NCBI GenBank assembly: GCA_947177085.1
Contig: CAMWTD010000164.1
Span: forward strand, 1-5,160
Origin: an uncultured Desulfovibrio sp.
GTDB taxonomy: Bacteria > Desulfobacterota > Desulfovibrionia > Desulfovibrionales > Desulfovibrionaceae
Direction of reading: 5' to 3'
DNA: 5,160 bases
Made by a program: the position numbers and the translations under genes. The notes beneath the pieces were generated by a model. That model did not search any database and was not told the DNA's origin. It saw only the letters and a list, made by a program, of their open reading frames with translations. Positions 4,941-5,160 of the stretch are shown here, piece after piece. How positions within the stretch are numbered: position 1 is the first letter of the stretch; each line of letters starts with the position of its first letter.

Positions 4941-5160
4941 ATGCTTGAGGAAAGGCGGCCGCCCGGCTTTCCTCCGGGGCCGCTGATGCCGCGCCCAGAT
5001 GGCCGCCGCGTCGGGCCCGGCGCTTCCACGCCGCCGTGGGTGACGGCGGGCGGCGCAAGCCTGGCCCCTGCCTCGCCCTTCGGGGTCATGGGCATCCTCA
5101 ACCTGACGCCCGATTCCGTCTATGACGGCGGCAAACACAATGCGGGCGCCGCGGCGCCGG
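4941..5160 (+). CDS. folP: Dihydropteroate synthase (DHPS), N-terminal fragment (cut by window edge)
   Basis: DHPS joins 6-hydroxymethyl-dihydropterin diphosphate to p-aminobenzoate in cytoplasmic folate synthesis and is the target of sulfonamides. The 73 codons visible run open to the right edge. Residues 49-64 read VMGILNLTPDSVYDGG, the first DHPS signature (family form MGILNVTPDSFSDGG), with the pterin-diphosphate-binding Asn at 54. V60 stands where E. coli has Phe28. The first 48 residues are a Pro/Gly/Arg-rich extension, longer than the about 16 residues before this motif in E. coli. The ATG at 4941 is one base after the ftsH stop (TGA 4937-4939) and has GGGGA five bases upstream, which suggests translational coupling. 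An alternative ATG at 4986 would remove 15 of the low-complexity residues. Identity is secure from the motif and the ftsH-folP order shared with E. coli; the start is moderately sure. Confidence 0.88.
   Translation, partial: MLEERRPPGFPPGPLMPRPDGRRVGPGASTPPWVTAGGASLAPASPFGVMGILNLTPDSVYDGGKHNAGAAAP
4947..4974 (+). repeat. 8-bp hairpin in the first codons of folP
   Basis: GAGGAAAG (4947-4954) and CTTTCCTC (4967-4974) are perfect 8-bp complements around a 12-base GC-rich loop. The hairpin begins four bases after the ATG at 4941 and ends before the alternative ATG at 4986. Its left arm resembles a Shine-Dalgarno. It lacks a U-tract, so it is not an intrinsic terminator between ftsH and folP. It could tune folP translation or mark the real start as the downstream ATG. 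Confidence 0.4.
4954..4963. repeat. Palindrome GGCGGCCGCC, copy downstream of ftsH
   Basis: This is the second copy of the 10-bp palindrome found at 2792-2801. It overlaps the last base of the left arm and most of the loop of the folP 5' hairpin. The two copies bracket ftsH. Confidence 0.35.

Noticed and set aside
2804..5101. A 765-codon open frame on the minus strand opposite ftsH and folP (with another of 455 codons at 2764-4131).
   Set aside because: The products are His/Gly/Arg/Ser-rich mirror translations of FtsH. FtsH on the other strand has every catalytic motif.
1..5160. CRISPR arrays, insertion sequences, tRNA or rRNA genes, prophage or defence genes.
   Set aside because: No regularly spaced direct repeats, terminal inverted repeats with a transposase, cloverleaf sequences or relevant protein motifs were seen on either strand.

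Overview
This window looks like ordinary core chromosome from a GC-rich Desulfovibrionaceae-type (delta-proteobacterial, sulfate-reducer lineage) bacterium. That assignment rests on the resemblance of the LysRS and FtsH proteins to Desulfovibrio versions as I remember them, the high GC content and GC-ending codons; it is not a database result. I see no mobile element, CRISPR array, tRNA, rRNA or sign of recent transfer.

Layout. (1) 1-140, minus strand: the first 46 codons of a RelA/SpoT-family alarmone enzyme that runs off the left edge. (2) 141-403: a 263-bp divergent intergenic region with a candidate promoter for each flanking gene and a GC-rich hairpin in the relA/spoT leader. (3) 404-952, plus strand: a 182-residue exported protein of unknown function, followed by an intrinsic terminator at 968-999. 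(4) 1010-2611, minus strand: complete class II lysyl-tRNA synthetase (lysS), convergent with the exported protein. (5) 2612-2896: a 285-bp divergent control region between lysS and ftsH, with back-to-back candidate promoters and GC-rich leader hairpins. (6) 2897-4939, plus strand: complete FtsH AAA+ zinc protease, best read from a TTG start. (7) 4941 to the right edge, plus strand: the start of folP (dihydropteroate synthase), one base after the ftsH stop, so probably co-transcribed and translationally coupled. The ftsH-folP pair is also adjacent in E. coli (ftsH-folP-glmM).

The genes serve housekeeping: stringent response, lysine charging of tRNA, membrane-protein quality control and folate synthesis. 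There is no evidence for a new multi-gene system. The points most worth a second look are a valine in the folP product where E. coli DHPS has Phe28, a known sulfonamide-resistance position; the unassigned exported protein; the non-ATG starts of lysS and ftsH, each backed by a strong Shine-Dalgarno sequence; and several hairpins or inverted repeats in the leaders of relA/spoT, lysS, ftsH and folP.
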